Of a DNA stretch of 64,000 nt, positions 9,132 to 17,656 are shown in pieces. The notes under the pieces were generated by a model. That model was not told where the DNA came from. It searched no databases and saw nothing but the letters and a program-made list of their open reading frames with translations. The stretch covers positions 558,001 through 622,000 of the forward strand of contig NZ_FRAM01000001.1 of the NCBI RefSeq assembly GCF_900142325.1. The letters run 5' to 3'. The stretch is from Epilithonimonas mollis (lineage in GTDB: Bacteria; Bacteroidota; Bacteroidia; Flavobacteriales; Weeksellaceae). The number at the start of each line of letters is the position of its first letter. The stretch's first letter is position 1. The translations under genes and the position numbers were made by a program.

Positions 9132-9160
9132 TTGATTAGTGAAGAGATTTTTTAAATTTG
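9132..9160 (+). promoter_or_regulatory. promoter of the kinase/LytTR operon
   Basis: TTG at 9132-9134, an 18-nt spacer and TAAATTTG at 9153-9160 match the Bacteroidetes -33/-7 consensus. The start codon at 9180 leaves a leader of roughly 10-14 nt. Confidence 0.7.
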
Positions 9161-9179
9161 GCGTGTTGATAATATTTTC

Positions 9180-10885
9180 ATGAAATTATTGTATAGATTA
9201 TTGGTTTTCTGTCTTTTGTTAAGTGGATATATTGTTGTGGCTCAAGATATTTCTGTAGCAGAAGAAATTAAGAAAATCGATAGTCTTATTGAAAATTATC
9301 AATTTGAACTTGCTCAGAAAAAAACAGACAGCCTTTACAAGACAAAAACAGGTAAAAGTCAATTTTTAGAAGTCCGTTTCCGACAAGCCTTGTTACTTGA
9401 CAAACAAGAAGAATCTTCCGTAGAATCTCTAAAGGTTTTATTAAGCATAATAGATGATTCTGAAAATGCAGGTTTACATTCGCTCTCCTGCAGAATATAT
9501 TTATTAACTGCTTTAGCTTATGAAAAGTCGCAGAATTTTGAATTGACAAACCTCTAAACAAAGCTTATAAAACATATAAAGCTTATCATTTGGAAGAATT
9601 GTATAGTACTTATTGTATCAGAAGAAGCTCACTTTATCGATTTGTAGGCAAGTATGATTTAATGTATTCTTATGCAAGGCTGGCAGAAAAGTATGCGGAA
9701 AAGTATCAGAACAAAAAGGATCTGGAAGATTCTTATCTGTTAATGGGTGTTTATATGTCCAAAAATAAAAATTATGCAAAAACCTTAGAGTATAATTTCA
9801 AAATTTTAAAACTTAACAATAAAAATTATCAGCGCAGTAAAATAGCACTTGACTATAATAACATATCTTATGTCTATGTCATAATGAAAGATTATCCAAA
9901 AGCATTGTTATACAGTGACTCTGCGTATGTTTTTTATAATGATGCAGATTTAATGTATAAAGATTATCTATCGGAGTCCAGATATAAAGCATTTGAAGGC
10001 TTGGGAAATACGGATTCTGCATATCATTATTTCAAACAATACCACGATAATGTTCAGGCTCTGACTGCAAAAGAAGAAAAACTGAAGATTAAAAAATTAG
10101 AAAATCAATATCAAAGTGATAAAAGAGAAGACACTATAAAAGATAAGGACAACCAAATGATTCTGATTGGCAGTTTGTTAGCAGTTATAGCAATTGCCAC
10201 AATCCTTTTATTTGGGAAAAACAGACAAATCAACCATCGGAATAAAATCATTAATCAGCAATTAGGTGAATTGACCCAACTTCTGAAACAAAAACAATTT
10301 CTATTATCCGAACTTCAACACAGAGTTAAAAATAATCTACAACATGTCATTAGCATTCTGGAAATCCAAAAAGAGTCGGCGGATTTCAATAATATTGAGG
10401 AATTGATAAGAGGCAATCAGAACCGCATCCACTCTATGGCATTGCTCCACAAAAAACTGAATGTCTCTGATAATGTAAATGATGTAGATTTTACAAGATA
10501 CATCACCGAGCTTTCTGAAATCGTGAAAGAATCTTACGATAATCATCAGAAAAAAATCAATCTCAATATCAATTGTGATATAGAAACCATAACCATCGAG
10601 AAAGCATTGCCAATTGGATTCATTCTAGTGGAACTTATAAGCAATAGTATGAAACACGCTTTCAAGAACCGAAATATTGGCATCATCAACATCGAGATTA
10701 CTGAAGGAAAAAATGGACAAAAAAATAAGTTTTATTATTCCGACAATGGTAATGGATTTGATTTTAATCAAAAGAATGAAAAAGGATTAGGCCTTGAGAT
10801 CACGAAAGGTTTGATAGACCAAATTGACGGAATTGTAGAAACAAAAACAGACAATGGATTCGAATTAATAATATATTTCAAATAA
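9180..10885 (+). pseudogene. TPR sensor histidine kinase (HisKA_2), frameshifted
   Basis: Two reading frames together encode one sensor kinase. Frame one (9180-9557) has a signal peptide ending VVAQ and helical repeats. Frame two (open from 9542 to 10885) continues the TPR-like repeats, then a membrane helix (ILIGSLLAVIAIATILLF), a HisKA_2 dimerization domain with the phospho-acceptor in ELQHRVKNNLQH (His codon at 10319), and a HATPase domain (ELISNSMKHAF, DNGNGF, GLGLEI). The intact form would be an inner-membrane kinase with a periplasmic TPR sensor that phosphorylates the adjacent LytTR regulator 6 nt downstream. As written, a minus-one shift separates sensor from kinase. It could be a true mutation or a sequencing error. 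Confidence 0.85.
9542..9554 (+). other. frameshift site in the kinase gene
   Basis: The first frame stops at TAA 9555-9557, and the second frame is closed by TGA at 9539-9541, so the shift must fall within these 13 nt. Restoring one A in the short run of ACAAACC (or in GAATTGAC) gives continuous protein reading ...FE(L/I)(T/D)KPLNKAYKTYKAYHLEEL. There is no slippery heptamer in the right phase, so programmed frameshifting is unlikely. Confidence 0.8.
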
Positions 10886-10891
10886 AAAACT

Positions 10892-11581
10892 ATGACCAAC
10901 AAATCAATTTTAATAGTAGAAGATGACTTTCTCAATCGGCGGATTTCCAAAAAAGTATTAGCAGAAAACGGATATGAGGTTTTCGAAGCCAAAAATGCCA
11001 AGGAAGCTTTGGAAATATTGCAAAAAGAATCATTGGCACTTATTGTTTTAGATATTAATCTTGGGGAAAATGAGCAAGACGGAATTTCTCTGGGACAACA
11101 TATTAAAGACAAATATTCTGTTCCGTTTATCTATCTCACGGCTTATGAAAATCCGGAGATCATAGAAAAGGCAGTTTCCACCTCGCCGTATTCTTACCTC
11201 ACAAAGCCATTCAAAAGCAGTGACTTGATTGCCTCTGCAGAAATTGCAATTCGCCAATCTTCGGATATTCCGAAACATAAACCTTTTATCTATGTAAAAG
11301 ATGGGGATTACAATGTAGAATTAGCGACAGAAAACATCAATTATATTGAATCTGATGGCAATTATCTTTTGTTTTATACCGATGAGAAAATTTACAAATG
11401 CAGATCAAGTATAAAAAACATTTTAAATGAACTTTCTAATTCGAATTTTGTGCAGACACACAGAGCTTATATTGTAAATAAGAATAAGATAAAAAAATTC
11501 AGCAATAAAAATGTTATGATCAAGAATAACTTGATTCCGGTTTCAGAAAATTATTTAGAAATACTAAAGCAATTTCTTTGA
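10892..11581 (+). CDS. LytTR-family response regulator
   Basis: A 229-residue two-component regulator. The receiver domain (residues 1-120) has the acidic pocket ILIVEDD, the phospho-acceptor Asp54 in IVLDINLG, the conserved threonine in YLTAY and the lysine in LTKPF. The C-terminal LytTR DNA-binding domain (about 130-229) shows INYIESDGNYLLFYT and FVQTHRAYIVNKNKIKKF. It starts 6 nt after the kinase gene, so the two form one operon. LytTR domains recognise paired short direct repeats; two such pairs with identical spacing lie upstream of this operon (9093) and upstream of the next gene (11689), making those the likely targets. Confidence 0.93.
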   Translation: MTNKSILIVEDDFLNRRISKKVLAENGYEVFEAKNAKEALEILQKESLALIVLDINLGENEQDGISLGQHIKDKYSVPFIYLTAYENPEIIEKAVSTSPYSYLTKPFKSSDLIASAEIAIRQSSDIPKHKPFIYVKDGDYNVELATENINYIESDGNYLLFYTDEKIYKCRSSIKNILNELSNSNFVQTHRAYIVNKNKIKKFSNKNVMIKNNLIPVSENYLEILKQFL

Positions 11582-11688
11582 TAATTTCAGGATTATTTTT
11601 TTTTAATTATAAAGAGTAAAGCGTTTTGATATTAATATTAGAACGCTTTATTTTTTGACAAAATTCATCAATAAATCAATACAATTCA

Positions 11689-11719
11689 TTTTCTATCCCA
11701 AAAATCGCCATTCTATCCC
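11689..11719 (+). promoter_or_regulatory. paired direct-repeat operator, probable LytTR site 2
   Basis: TTTTCTATCCC (11689-11699) and an ATTCTATCCC copy (11710-11719) repeat with the same 20-bp period as at 9093-9123. The second copy ends 29 nt before a CATATTTG box (11749-11756), exactly as at the kinase promoter. No -33 TTG is present here, which fits an activator-dependent promoter for the T9SS-secreted protein. Confidence 0.6.
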
Positions 11720-11748
11720 AGAAATTTCAAAATGCAAAGGCAGGTTTC

Positions 11749-11756
11749 CATATTTG
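11749..11756 (+). promoter_or_regulatory. candidate -7 box of the T9SS protein gene
   Basis: CATATTTG differs from TAnnTTTG at one position. The resulting leader would be about 58 nt. Support comes mainly from its position relative to the direct repeats, which matches the kinase promoter exactly. Confidence 0.45.
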
Positions 11757-11819
11757 TGATACAATAACGCAGGTAGCCGAAAATGCGACCCTAGAGTAGG
11801 CAAAAAAAAATTAATCACT

Positions 11820-12686
11820 ATGAAAAAAATCTATTTCAGAAAAACAAAAACTGCATTAGCAACTTTAATGCTTCTACCATTTTTCTCATTTGCTCAGATC
11901 AATCTGCTACAAACTACCAACAATGTTGTTGCAGCAAATGGTGTTCAATCTTGTGGTGCAGGAGGTAATGCTACCAATGCAACTTCCTTTGCGCGCTTGT
12001 ACAATCTTACTTCTTTGGGTTACAGCAGTTTTGCAGTTACTAAGGTAAGTTTTGCGGTTCAAGGTTTTCAACTGGGAACAGCAACTACTTTCCCTGTTAA
12101 TGTAGAGGTTTACTCTAGCACAGGAGGAGCTGTTACCAATAATCTTACTTTAAGAGCTACAGCTACAGTTAATATAACAGCTTCTATGGTAGGTACAGTT
12201 GTTGAGGTTCCTCTGGCTGCCCCAGTATCTGTTTCATCACCAGAGATGTTGATTGTAGTTTCTGCACCAAATGGTGGACCGACTTCAACAGGCTTTTACC
12301 TTGGCGGTAACTCGAATGGTCAAACAGCAACGGGCTACATAAAAGCAAGTGCTTGCGGAGCAAACGATTATATGACTTTTGCGGCTATAGGAAATGCAAA
12401 TGCTCATATCGTGCTATTCCCTACAGGAAATGCAACATTAGGTGTAGAAAATTTGGATTCTTCTAATAAAAATATTTCACTTTATCCAAATCCTGTAAAA
12501 TCTATTGCTAATTTCTCCGAAGAAGTTTCCAATATCAAAATCACTGACTTATCAGGAAGAACAATAAAACAAATCTCAACTTCTGCAAAATCTGTTGATG
12601 TGGCAACTTTGGAAAACGGAACTTACGTCATCACAGCAACCACAAAAGCTGGTAATATGGTAACTAAAAAATTAGTAAAAGAATAA
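11820..12686 (+). CDS. T9SS-secreted surface protein
   Basis: A 288-residue exported protein with a signal peptide (MKKIYFRKTKTALATLMLL, cleavage near SFAQ) and a beta-rich middle domain that I do not recognise (threonine- and valine-rich strands, two cysteines around residues 44 and 180). A type A type-IX sorting domain of about 75 residues follows: ISLYPNPVKS, IKITDLSGRTIKQ, LENGTYVITATTKAG. The protein would be exported by Sec, then moved across the outer membrane by the gliding-associated T9SS. The upstream paired repeats suggest control by the neighbouring LytTR regulator. A hairpin terminator follows. Confidence 0.88.
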   Translation: MKKIYFRKTKTALATLMLLPFFSFAQINLLQTTNNVVAANGVQSCGAGGNATNATSFARLYNLTSLGYSSFAVTKVSFAVQGFQLGTATTFPVNVEVYSSTGGAVTNNLTLRATATVNITASMVGTVVEVPLAAPVSVSSPEMLIVVSAPNGGPTSTGFYLGGNSNGQTATGYIKASACGANDYMTFAAIGNANAHIVLFPTGNATLGVENLDSSNKNISLYPNPVKSIANFSEEVSNIKITDLSGRTIKQISTSAKSVDVATLENGTYVITATTKAGNMVTKKLVKE

Positions 12687-12713
12687 TTTTAGTTAAAAAA
12701 ACATTCATCCATC

Positions 12714-12753
12714 AACCCTGTTAGAGTTTCGGACTTTGACAGGGTTTTATTTT
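12714..12753 (+). terminator. terminator of the T9SS protein gene
   Basis: AACCCTGT at 12714-12721 pairs with ACAGGGTT at 12739-12746, the arms can extend inward with wobble pairs to a TTCGG loop, and TTTTATTTT follows. The pnuC promoter begins just beyond it. Confidence 0.85.
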
Positions 12754-12764
12754 GGAAACATCAC

Positions 12765-12772
12765 TACCTTTG
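12765..12772 (+). promoter_or_regulatory. pnuC -7 box adjoining the start codon
   Basis: TACCTTTG fits TAnnTTTG and ends 5 nt before the ATG at 12778. Transcription would begin at or beside the start codon, implying a leaderless or nearly leaderless message. No -33 TTG at standard spacing is visible. Confidence 0.55.
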
Positions 12773-12777
12773 AGACT

Positions 12778-13440
12778 ATGAATTTCCTCGAAACCCTCAC
12801 CGCACAATACAGTTCTTACGAAACTTACCTGATTTATCTAGAAGTTTTTGCAGTTTTATTTGGATTATTGAGCGTTTTCTTTTCAATCAAAAAAAATATT
12901 TGGGTCTATCCAACAGGAATTATCTCCACAATACTTTTCATCTACATTATGTTTGTTTTCGGACTTTTGGGAGATATGCTCATCAATGTTTATTACACCG
13001 TGATGAGTATCTATGGCTGGATTCTCTGGTCAAAAAGCTCCGATGACAACATCCACGTCGACGTCAAAAAGGCAAGTGCAAGAGATTGGAAAATTGGAAG
13101 CATTTTGTTTGTGGCCAGTTTATTTTTCGTGGGAACTGTTTATTATTATAAACCATTCATTGACAACCAGTTTTCTATGGAGAATGTCAAACTTGGACTT
13201 TATCATCTCGATTGGGCGAACTATACGGACATTGTTACCACTTCCTTATTTCTTGTCGGGATGTATTTTATGGCAAAACGAAATATTGAGAATTGGATAT
13301 TCTGGATTGTTGCCGACTTCATTTGCATTCCGATGATGTTCGAAAAAGGATTGGCATTGACAGGCTTACAATATTTAGTATTCACAGCAATGGCGATCAT
13401 CGGCTACATTGCGTGGAAGAAAAGCTTGGCTATGGATTAA
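12778..13440 (+). CDS. pnuC: nicotinamide riboside transporter PnuC
   Basis: A 220-residue inner-membrane protein with about seven hydrophobic helices. NIWVYPTGIISTILFIY, INVYYTVMSIYGWILWSK and the C-terminal YLVFTAMAIIGYIAWKK are typical of PnuC, where WxxW-type aromatic residues line the substrate path. It imports nicotinamide riboside for NAD synthesis by facilitated diffusion coupled to cytoplasmic phosphorylation. The ATG at 12778 is chosen over an upstream in-frame ATG because the latter lies within the terminator and before the -7 box. No kinase (NadR/NRK) gene is next to it. Confidence 0.93.
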   Translation: MNFLETLTAQYSSYETYLIYLEVFAVLFGLLSVFFSIKKNIWVYPTGIISTILFIYIMFVFGLLGDMLINVYYTVMSIYGWILWSKSSDDNIHVDVKKASARDWKIGSILFVASLFFVGTVYYYKPFIDNQFSMENVKLGLYHLDWANYTDIVTTSLFLVGMYFMAKRNIENWIFWIVADFICIPMMFEKGLALTGLQYLVFTAMAIIGYIAWKKSLAMD

Positions 13441-13461
13441 ATTCCTCGTTTAAGGAGTTAT

Positions 13462-13698
13462 TCAATTTAGTCCTGAAATTTTTTCTGCATATTCTTTAGC
13501 AAAAAGGACTTTATCTTCATTCAATTTCTCAAGAGTTGCCGGCAAAACATAATGGAAAAGATATTGATTATCATCATTCAGAAAAACAATCTCTCTCTCT
13601 TCACCATCGATCATCTGTGCAAAAATATCCCACATCGACTGGTCTTTTAACTTTAGTAACTCAAAAAAATCCGCCGCTTTTATTGTAATGTTTTTCAT
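13462..13698 (-). CDS. small hypothetical protein
   Basis: A 78-residue acidic protein (MKNITIKAADFFELLKLKD...) that I do not recognise. It has no signal peptide or membrane segment. It ends 22 nt from the convergent pnuC gene and is followed upstream, in the same direction, by an Imm32-like and a DUF4268 gene with gaps of 5 and 18 nt, so the three probably form one operon. Small acidic proteins in such clusters are often immunity or modulator proteins, but nothing here shows that directly. Confidence 0.6.
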   Translation of the reverse strand: MKNITIKAADFFELLKLKDQSMWDIFAQMIDGEEREIVFLNDDNQYLFHYVLPATLEKLNEDKVLFAKEYAEKISGLN

Positions 13699-13703
13699 TG
13701 TAA

Positions 13704-14024
13704 TTAATCTCTATTTTTCGGTTCATACCTATCGTAAAAATCGCCCTTTCCTTTTGCATCCAATCTTCCGACTATCACCTCATCTGAACTTTTTGCCAAT
13801 TCTATATTGGGTCTCAGATGATAATGTTCTCGAGCGCCAATAGGCAAATATTTCTCATCAACATCATCTTGGTTTAAATCTGCAATTTGTAAAAGCAATA
13901 TAGCCAATGATCTTAAACCCTCCGGATTACCGTGAATCATTATTTTACTTTCATCATCATTTTGATAACTGAAAATATCTAAATGACCATCAATCTCATT
14001 TCCTGTCTTCGGTTTATATTCCAT
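13704..14024 (-). CDS. Imm32-like immunity protein
   Basis: A 106-residue protein. The central IMIHGNPEGLRSLAILLLQIAD followed by EHYHLRPNIELAKSSDEVIVGRL resembles the Imm32 family, which protects cells from polymorphic toxins, with the GxPEGLxxLA helix and the HxHL/SSDELII strands in order. No toxin gene lies beside it. It is the middle gene of a probable three-gene operon. An alternative is a general conserved protein unrelated to toxins; confidence in the family is moderate. Confidence 0.6.
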   Translation of the reverse strand: MEYKPKTGNEIDGHLDIFSYQNDDESKIMIHGNPEGLRSLAILLLQIADLNQDDVDEKYLPIGAREHYHLRPNIELAKSSDEVIVGRLDAKGKGDFYDRYEPKNRD

Positions 14025-14042
14025 TTTTTCAATTCTTAATAA

Positions 14043-14471
14043 TCAGATATTCTTGATAAAATCTTCGTACTCGTAGAAAAATCGCTCAAAACCATCCATT
14101 TTCCCGACAAAAAATTCAAAAATATCCGGCCAGGTTTTTTTATTGAAAATACTCACATCTGTTTTTTCCACCCAAATTCTGCTAATGACTTTTCCGTTGT
14201 CCAAAGGATAAAATTCTTCCTTTGTAAAATCACCAACAAAATCTTCAAGTATCGATTCCAAAGACCAAATCTTTTCATAGTAAGCATTCCTAAACAATTC
14301 ATCTTTCATTTCGATGTCCAGAGAAACCTCGGCTTTTTTATTGTCTGCATAAAACTTGAAAGAAAAATCTTTGATTTTTGTATCATACAACAACCATTTT
14401 CTCGGAAAGGCTTTACCAAAAGCCGTCCAGAATTCTGTTTTCAATTTTTGAGCTTCCTGTTTTGAGAACAC
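14043..14471 (-). CDS. DUF4268 family protein
   Basis: A 142-residue protein with the opening FSKQEAQKLKTEFWTAFGK and internal WLLYDTKIKDFSFKFYADN typical of the DUF4268 family, common and uncharacterised in Bacteroidetes. It starts with GTG; homologues, as I remember them, begin at the same MFSK. It is first in the small minus-strand operon with the Imm32-like gene. The function is unknown; a resemblance of the fold to nuclease-like restriction proteins is sometimes suggested for the family, but no catalytic motif is visible. Confidence 0.75.
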   Translation of the reverse strand: MFSKQEAQKLKTEFWTAFGKAFPRKWLLYDTKIKDFSFKFYADNKKAEVSLDIEMKDELFRNAYYEKIWSLESILEDFVGDFTKEEFYPLDNGKVISRIWVEKTDVSIFNKKTWPDIFEFFVGKMDGFERFFYEYEDFIKNI

Positions 14472-14477
14472 GTTGTT

Positions 14478-14511
14478 AATTATAAATGATTAATGATGAA
14501 TTATAAATGAT
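14478..14511. repeat. short direct repeat pair
   Basis: AATTATAAATGAT occurs at 14478-14490 and 14499-14511, a period of 21 nt, immediately upstream of the DUF4268 gene. Just beyond it, GTCAGGCTGAGGCTCTCGAAG (about 14554-14574) resembles the inverse of the CTTCGACTTCGCTCAG segment at 61576, which suggests remnants of a dispersed flavobacterial repeat. Confidence 0.5.
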
Positions 14512-14600
14512 GAGCAATTCGCCTCTATTCTTTTTGGTCTAATGTTAACATTTGTCAGGCTGAGGCTCTCGAAGTTATTCAAATACTTATTTCCTTAATT

Positions 14601-15536
14601 TTATAAGGTCAAATCAACTTTAGCTTCATTGAATTCCCGGATTAAATTTTCAAAAACTTTTTCAACCGGCAGGATTTTATCGATCAAAGCAGAAACCTGC
14701 CCAATTTCGAGTTCGCCTTCTTCCAAATCACCTTCGAACATTCCTCGCTTAGCGCGAGCTCTGCCTAAAGTTTCCTTTAACGCTTCGACATTTCTGCCAG
14801 ATTCGTAAAGACTCTCCAGATCGTGGAAAAATTTATTCTTAACAAGACGAACCGGTGCCAATTCTTTCAAAGTCAATTGTGTATCACCTTCTTTCAGTTC
14901 AACGATTTTATTTTTGAAATTATCGTGGGAACTCGCTTCAACCGTTGCTGCAAAACGGGAACCGATCTGTACGCCGTCTGCGCCAAGGATCATTGCTGCT
15001 TTCATCTGGCTACCAAGTCCAATTCCGCCTGCCGCAATCAACGGTATATCAATGTGCTTTCTTACATTCGGAATCAAACACATGGTTGTTGTTTCATCTC
15101 GTCCGTTGTGTCCTCCCGCTTCGAAACCTTCGGCTACAACAGCATCTACACCTGCTTCCTGACATTTTACCGCAAATTTCACACTCGAAACAACGTGAGC
15201 AACTTTGACGCCTTCTTTTTTAAGCGTTTCTGTATAAGTTTTTGGATTGCCAGCCGATGTAAAAACGATTTTCACACCCTCCTCTATAATGATATTGATA
15301 ATTTCTTCAAGATTCGGGTAAAGCAAAGCAACGTTTACACCAAATGGTTTATCTGTTGCTGCTTTACATTTTCTGATATTCTCTCTCAAAATATCTGGAT
15401 ACATGCTTGCAGAACCAATCAGGCCCAATCCGCCATTGTTGGAAACTGCGGAAGCCAATCGCCATCCGGAATGCCAGATCATCCCACCCTGGACAATAGG
15501 ATATTTTGTACTGAAAAGCTGTGTAATTCTATTCAT
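14601..15536 (-). CDS. nitronate monooxygenase / FMN-dependent oxidoreductase
   Basis: A 311-residue TIM-barrel flavoprotein of the 2-nitropropane dioxygenase/FabK superfamily. The start MNRITQLFSTKYPIVQGGM is the usual N-terminus, NNGGLGLIGS follows, VAEGFEAGGHNG carries the catalytic-position histidine, and PLIAAGGIG plus GADGVQIGSRFAAT form the phosphate/flavin-binding loops. It oxidises alkyl nitronates or acts as an enoyl-ACP reductase; sequence alone does not decide. The ATG at 15536 is chosen over one 48 nt upstream. A TATTTTTG -7 box (minus strand, 15602-15595) fits this start. Confidence 0.88.
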   Translation of the reverse strand: MNRITQLFSTKYPIVQGGMIWHSGWRLASAVSNNGGLGLIGSASMYPDILRENIRKCKAATDKPFGVNVALLYPNLEEIINIIIEEGVKIVFTSAGNPKTYTETLKKEGVKVAHVVSSVKFAVKCQEAGVDAVVAEGFEAGGHNGRDETTTMCLIPNVRKHIDIPLIAAGGIGLGSQMKAAMILGADGVQIGSRFAATVEASSHDNFKNKIVELKEGDTQLTLKELAPVRLVKNKFFHDLESLYESGRNVEALKETLGRARAKRGMFEGDLEEGELEIGQVSALIDKILPVEKVFENLIREFNEAKVDLTL

Positions 15537-15753
15537 CTTATATTGTTTCTGGGCAATTCCAAAGTCTATAAAGCTTGACATCAATTATTTTTTTCAAAAA
15601 TATGAAACATTTTTTCTTTGACAGTTTATTTTAAACCTAATTAAAACATAAAACAATAAATTTATATATTTAAAAAAAATTAACACTACAACAATAGTAA
15701 TATTAAATATTTATTCATAAGTTTACATCAATAAATAAAAATTAATATCAATT

Positions 15754-17529
15754 ATGAAAAAACCTCTACTGTCTTTAGCAATAACTAGTTTTCTTGCTAT
15801 TAACCTTCAAGCTCAGGTAAGTGTGGATGCCACAGCAGGAACCACTACTGCAACTTACACTACGTTAAAAGGTGCATTTGATGCCATCAATGCAGGAACC
15901 CATCAAGGAGCGATTACGATTAGCCTAACCGCAAACACAACAGAAACCTCAAGTGCTATACTGAACGCAAGCACAGGCACAGCAAGCTATACTTCTGTAT
16001 TGATAAAGCCTGCAACAGGAGTTACTGCCTCTATTACAAGTGCAGACACCGTGGCCACTATCAAATTTAACGGAGCCGACAATGTAACTATCGACGGAAG
16101 CAACAACGGCTCTTCTTCAAGAAACTTAACGATCAACAATACTTTTGTTGCGACAGCAGGCACTACACCCGTTGTTCTTTGGGTATCAAGTACGTTAACA
16201 GATGGAGCAGAAAATATCACCATCAAAAACACCAATGTTGCAGGATCTTCAGGAACAGGAACAATCGGAGGCGTAATAGTTTCTGGAACAACTTTAGCAG
16301 CAGCTGAATTTCCTAACAATAATTTTTCCGCCATCAACAATACATTTGTAAGAGCTCAGAACGGTATTTTTGCTATAGGAAATGCTGCAAATACTGATAC
16401 AGGATGGATCATCAGGAATAATGAAATCGGCTCTACAGTAGCAGCAAATAAGATGCTGTACAGAGGAATTGCCGTACAAAATGCCAAAAACTTCGAGGTA
16501 AGTGGTAACGTTATCAAAGGTGTAGCTTTGCCTGCAACTTCCACTAATACAACACAAGGTATATTACTAGGCGCAGCAGTGACCAATGGAAACATCTTTA
16601 ACAACAGAATCTCCGACATCAAGCAACCAAACACTTCCGGCTACGGAGCCGTAGGGCTCTATGTCAACTCTAGTGTTGCCGCATCTAACTTATTAATTTA
16701 CAACAACGTAATCAATGACGTTGCTGGTACAGGATACTCTCTAAGTGGAGGATTAGCTGATAATGGTAATGGTATTGTCCTTGCCAATGGTGGTGGTTTT
16801 AAATTATATTACAACACAGTAGTTATGGATACCAACCAGACCAATGCCGGGCGACCTTCTGCTTTAAATATTCTTAGCACAGTTACTGCAGCTGCGTCAA
16901 TCGACGTCAGAAACAATATCTTTGTCAACAAACAAACACAGGCAGGAGACAGATATACGATCTATTCCGGCGGTACAAACACTGTTTTCTCTAATATTAA
17001 TTACAACGATTACTATAGCACAGGTGCCAACCTGGCATACATCGGATCTGCAAGAGCTACCTTAGCAAACCTGCAGACTGGATTCGGGGGCAATGCTAAT
17101 TCGATCAACGTTCTTCCAGTGTTTGCGTCTGCAACTACTCTGGATATCGCAACCACAGGCAATGCGGCACTTGACAACAAAGGAACACCTGTAGCCGAAG
17201 TTACTGTAGATATCAATGGTAATACAAGAAGTTCTACAACACCGGATCTTGGTGGTTATGAATTTACAGACATCACTTTAGCAGTTCAGGATATCAGAGG
17301 CACTAAGATCTCTTATCACCCTAACCCAGTTATAGACTATCTGCAGATCAGCAATGACAATAAGATCAAGAATGTAGAAGTTTACAACGCATCCGGACAG
17401 GCACTGAGCAATGTTAGCATCAATTCTGAAAAAGGTTCTGTTGACATGAAGCAATTACCTGCTGGTGTTTATATGCTGAAAGTAAATTCTGAAAAACAAT
17501 CAGAAACTATAAAAGTTATCAAAAAATAA
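15754..17529 (+). CDS. T9SS-secreted right-handed beta-helix protein
   Basis: A 591-residue secreted protein. A signal peptide ends near LQAQ. TYTTLKGAFDAINAGTHQGAITI is the start of a pectin-lyase-like parallel beta-helix, whose coils appear as repeated NVTIDGSNNGSS, NITIKNTNV, NWIIRNNEIG-like and NVINDVAGT units rich in Asn and Thr. An Asn-ladder fold of this type usually binds or cleaves polysaccharide, but no catalytic residues stand out. The end is a type A T9SS sorting domain (ISYHPNPVIDYLQIS, VEVYNASGQ, LPAGVYMLKV). A strong terminator follows. Confidence 0.88.
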   Translation: MKKPLLSLAITSFLAINLQAQVSVDATAGTTTATYTTLKGAFDAINAGTHQGAITISLTANTTETSSAILNASTGTASYTSVLIKPATGVTASITSADTVATIKFNGADNVTIDGSNNGSSSRNLTINNTFVATAGTTPVVLWVSSTLTDGAENITIKNTNVAGSSGTGTIGGVIVSGTTLAAAEFPNNNFSAINNTFVRAQNGIFAIGNAANTDTGWIIRNNEIGSTVAANKMLYRGIAVQNAKNFEVSGNVIKGVALPATSTNTTQGILLGAAVTNGNIFNNRISDIKQPNTSGYGAVGLYVNSSVAASNLLIYNNVINDVAGTGYSLSGGLADNGNGIVLANGGGFKLYYNTVVMDTNQTNAGRPSALNILSTVTAAASIDVRNNIFVNKQTQAGDRYTIYSGGTNTVFSNINYNDYYSTGANLAYIGSARATLANLQTGFGGNANSINVLPVFASATTLDIATTGNAALDNKGTPVAEVTVDINGNTRSSTTPDLGGYEFTDITLAVQDIRGTKISYHPNPVIDYLQISNDNKIKNVEVYNASGQALSNVSINSEKGSVDMKQLPAGVYMLKVNSEKQSETIKVIKK

Positions 17530-17555
17530 TCATAAAGCAATTAAACGTTAATCCG

Positions 17556-17581
17556 AAAGGCTGTCTCTGACAGCCTTTTTT
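17556..17581 (+). terminator. terminator of the beta-helix gene
   Basis: AAAGGCTGTC (17556-17565) pairs with GACAGCCTTT (17569-17578) around a TCT loop, followed by a T-run. Confidence 0.9.
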
Positions 17582-17656
17582 GTTATAGAAGCACACAATA
17601 CGGGTAAGCGCGAGCAAATCTCAAACAAATCCCTTATTTTTACTGAAAATTACACA

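Noticed and set aside
9540-9557. Programmed -1 frameshifting in the kinase gene
   Set aside because: No slippery heptamer in the required phase and no strong downstream hairpin or pseudoknot; a deletion or sequencing error is simpler.
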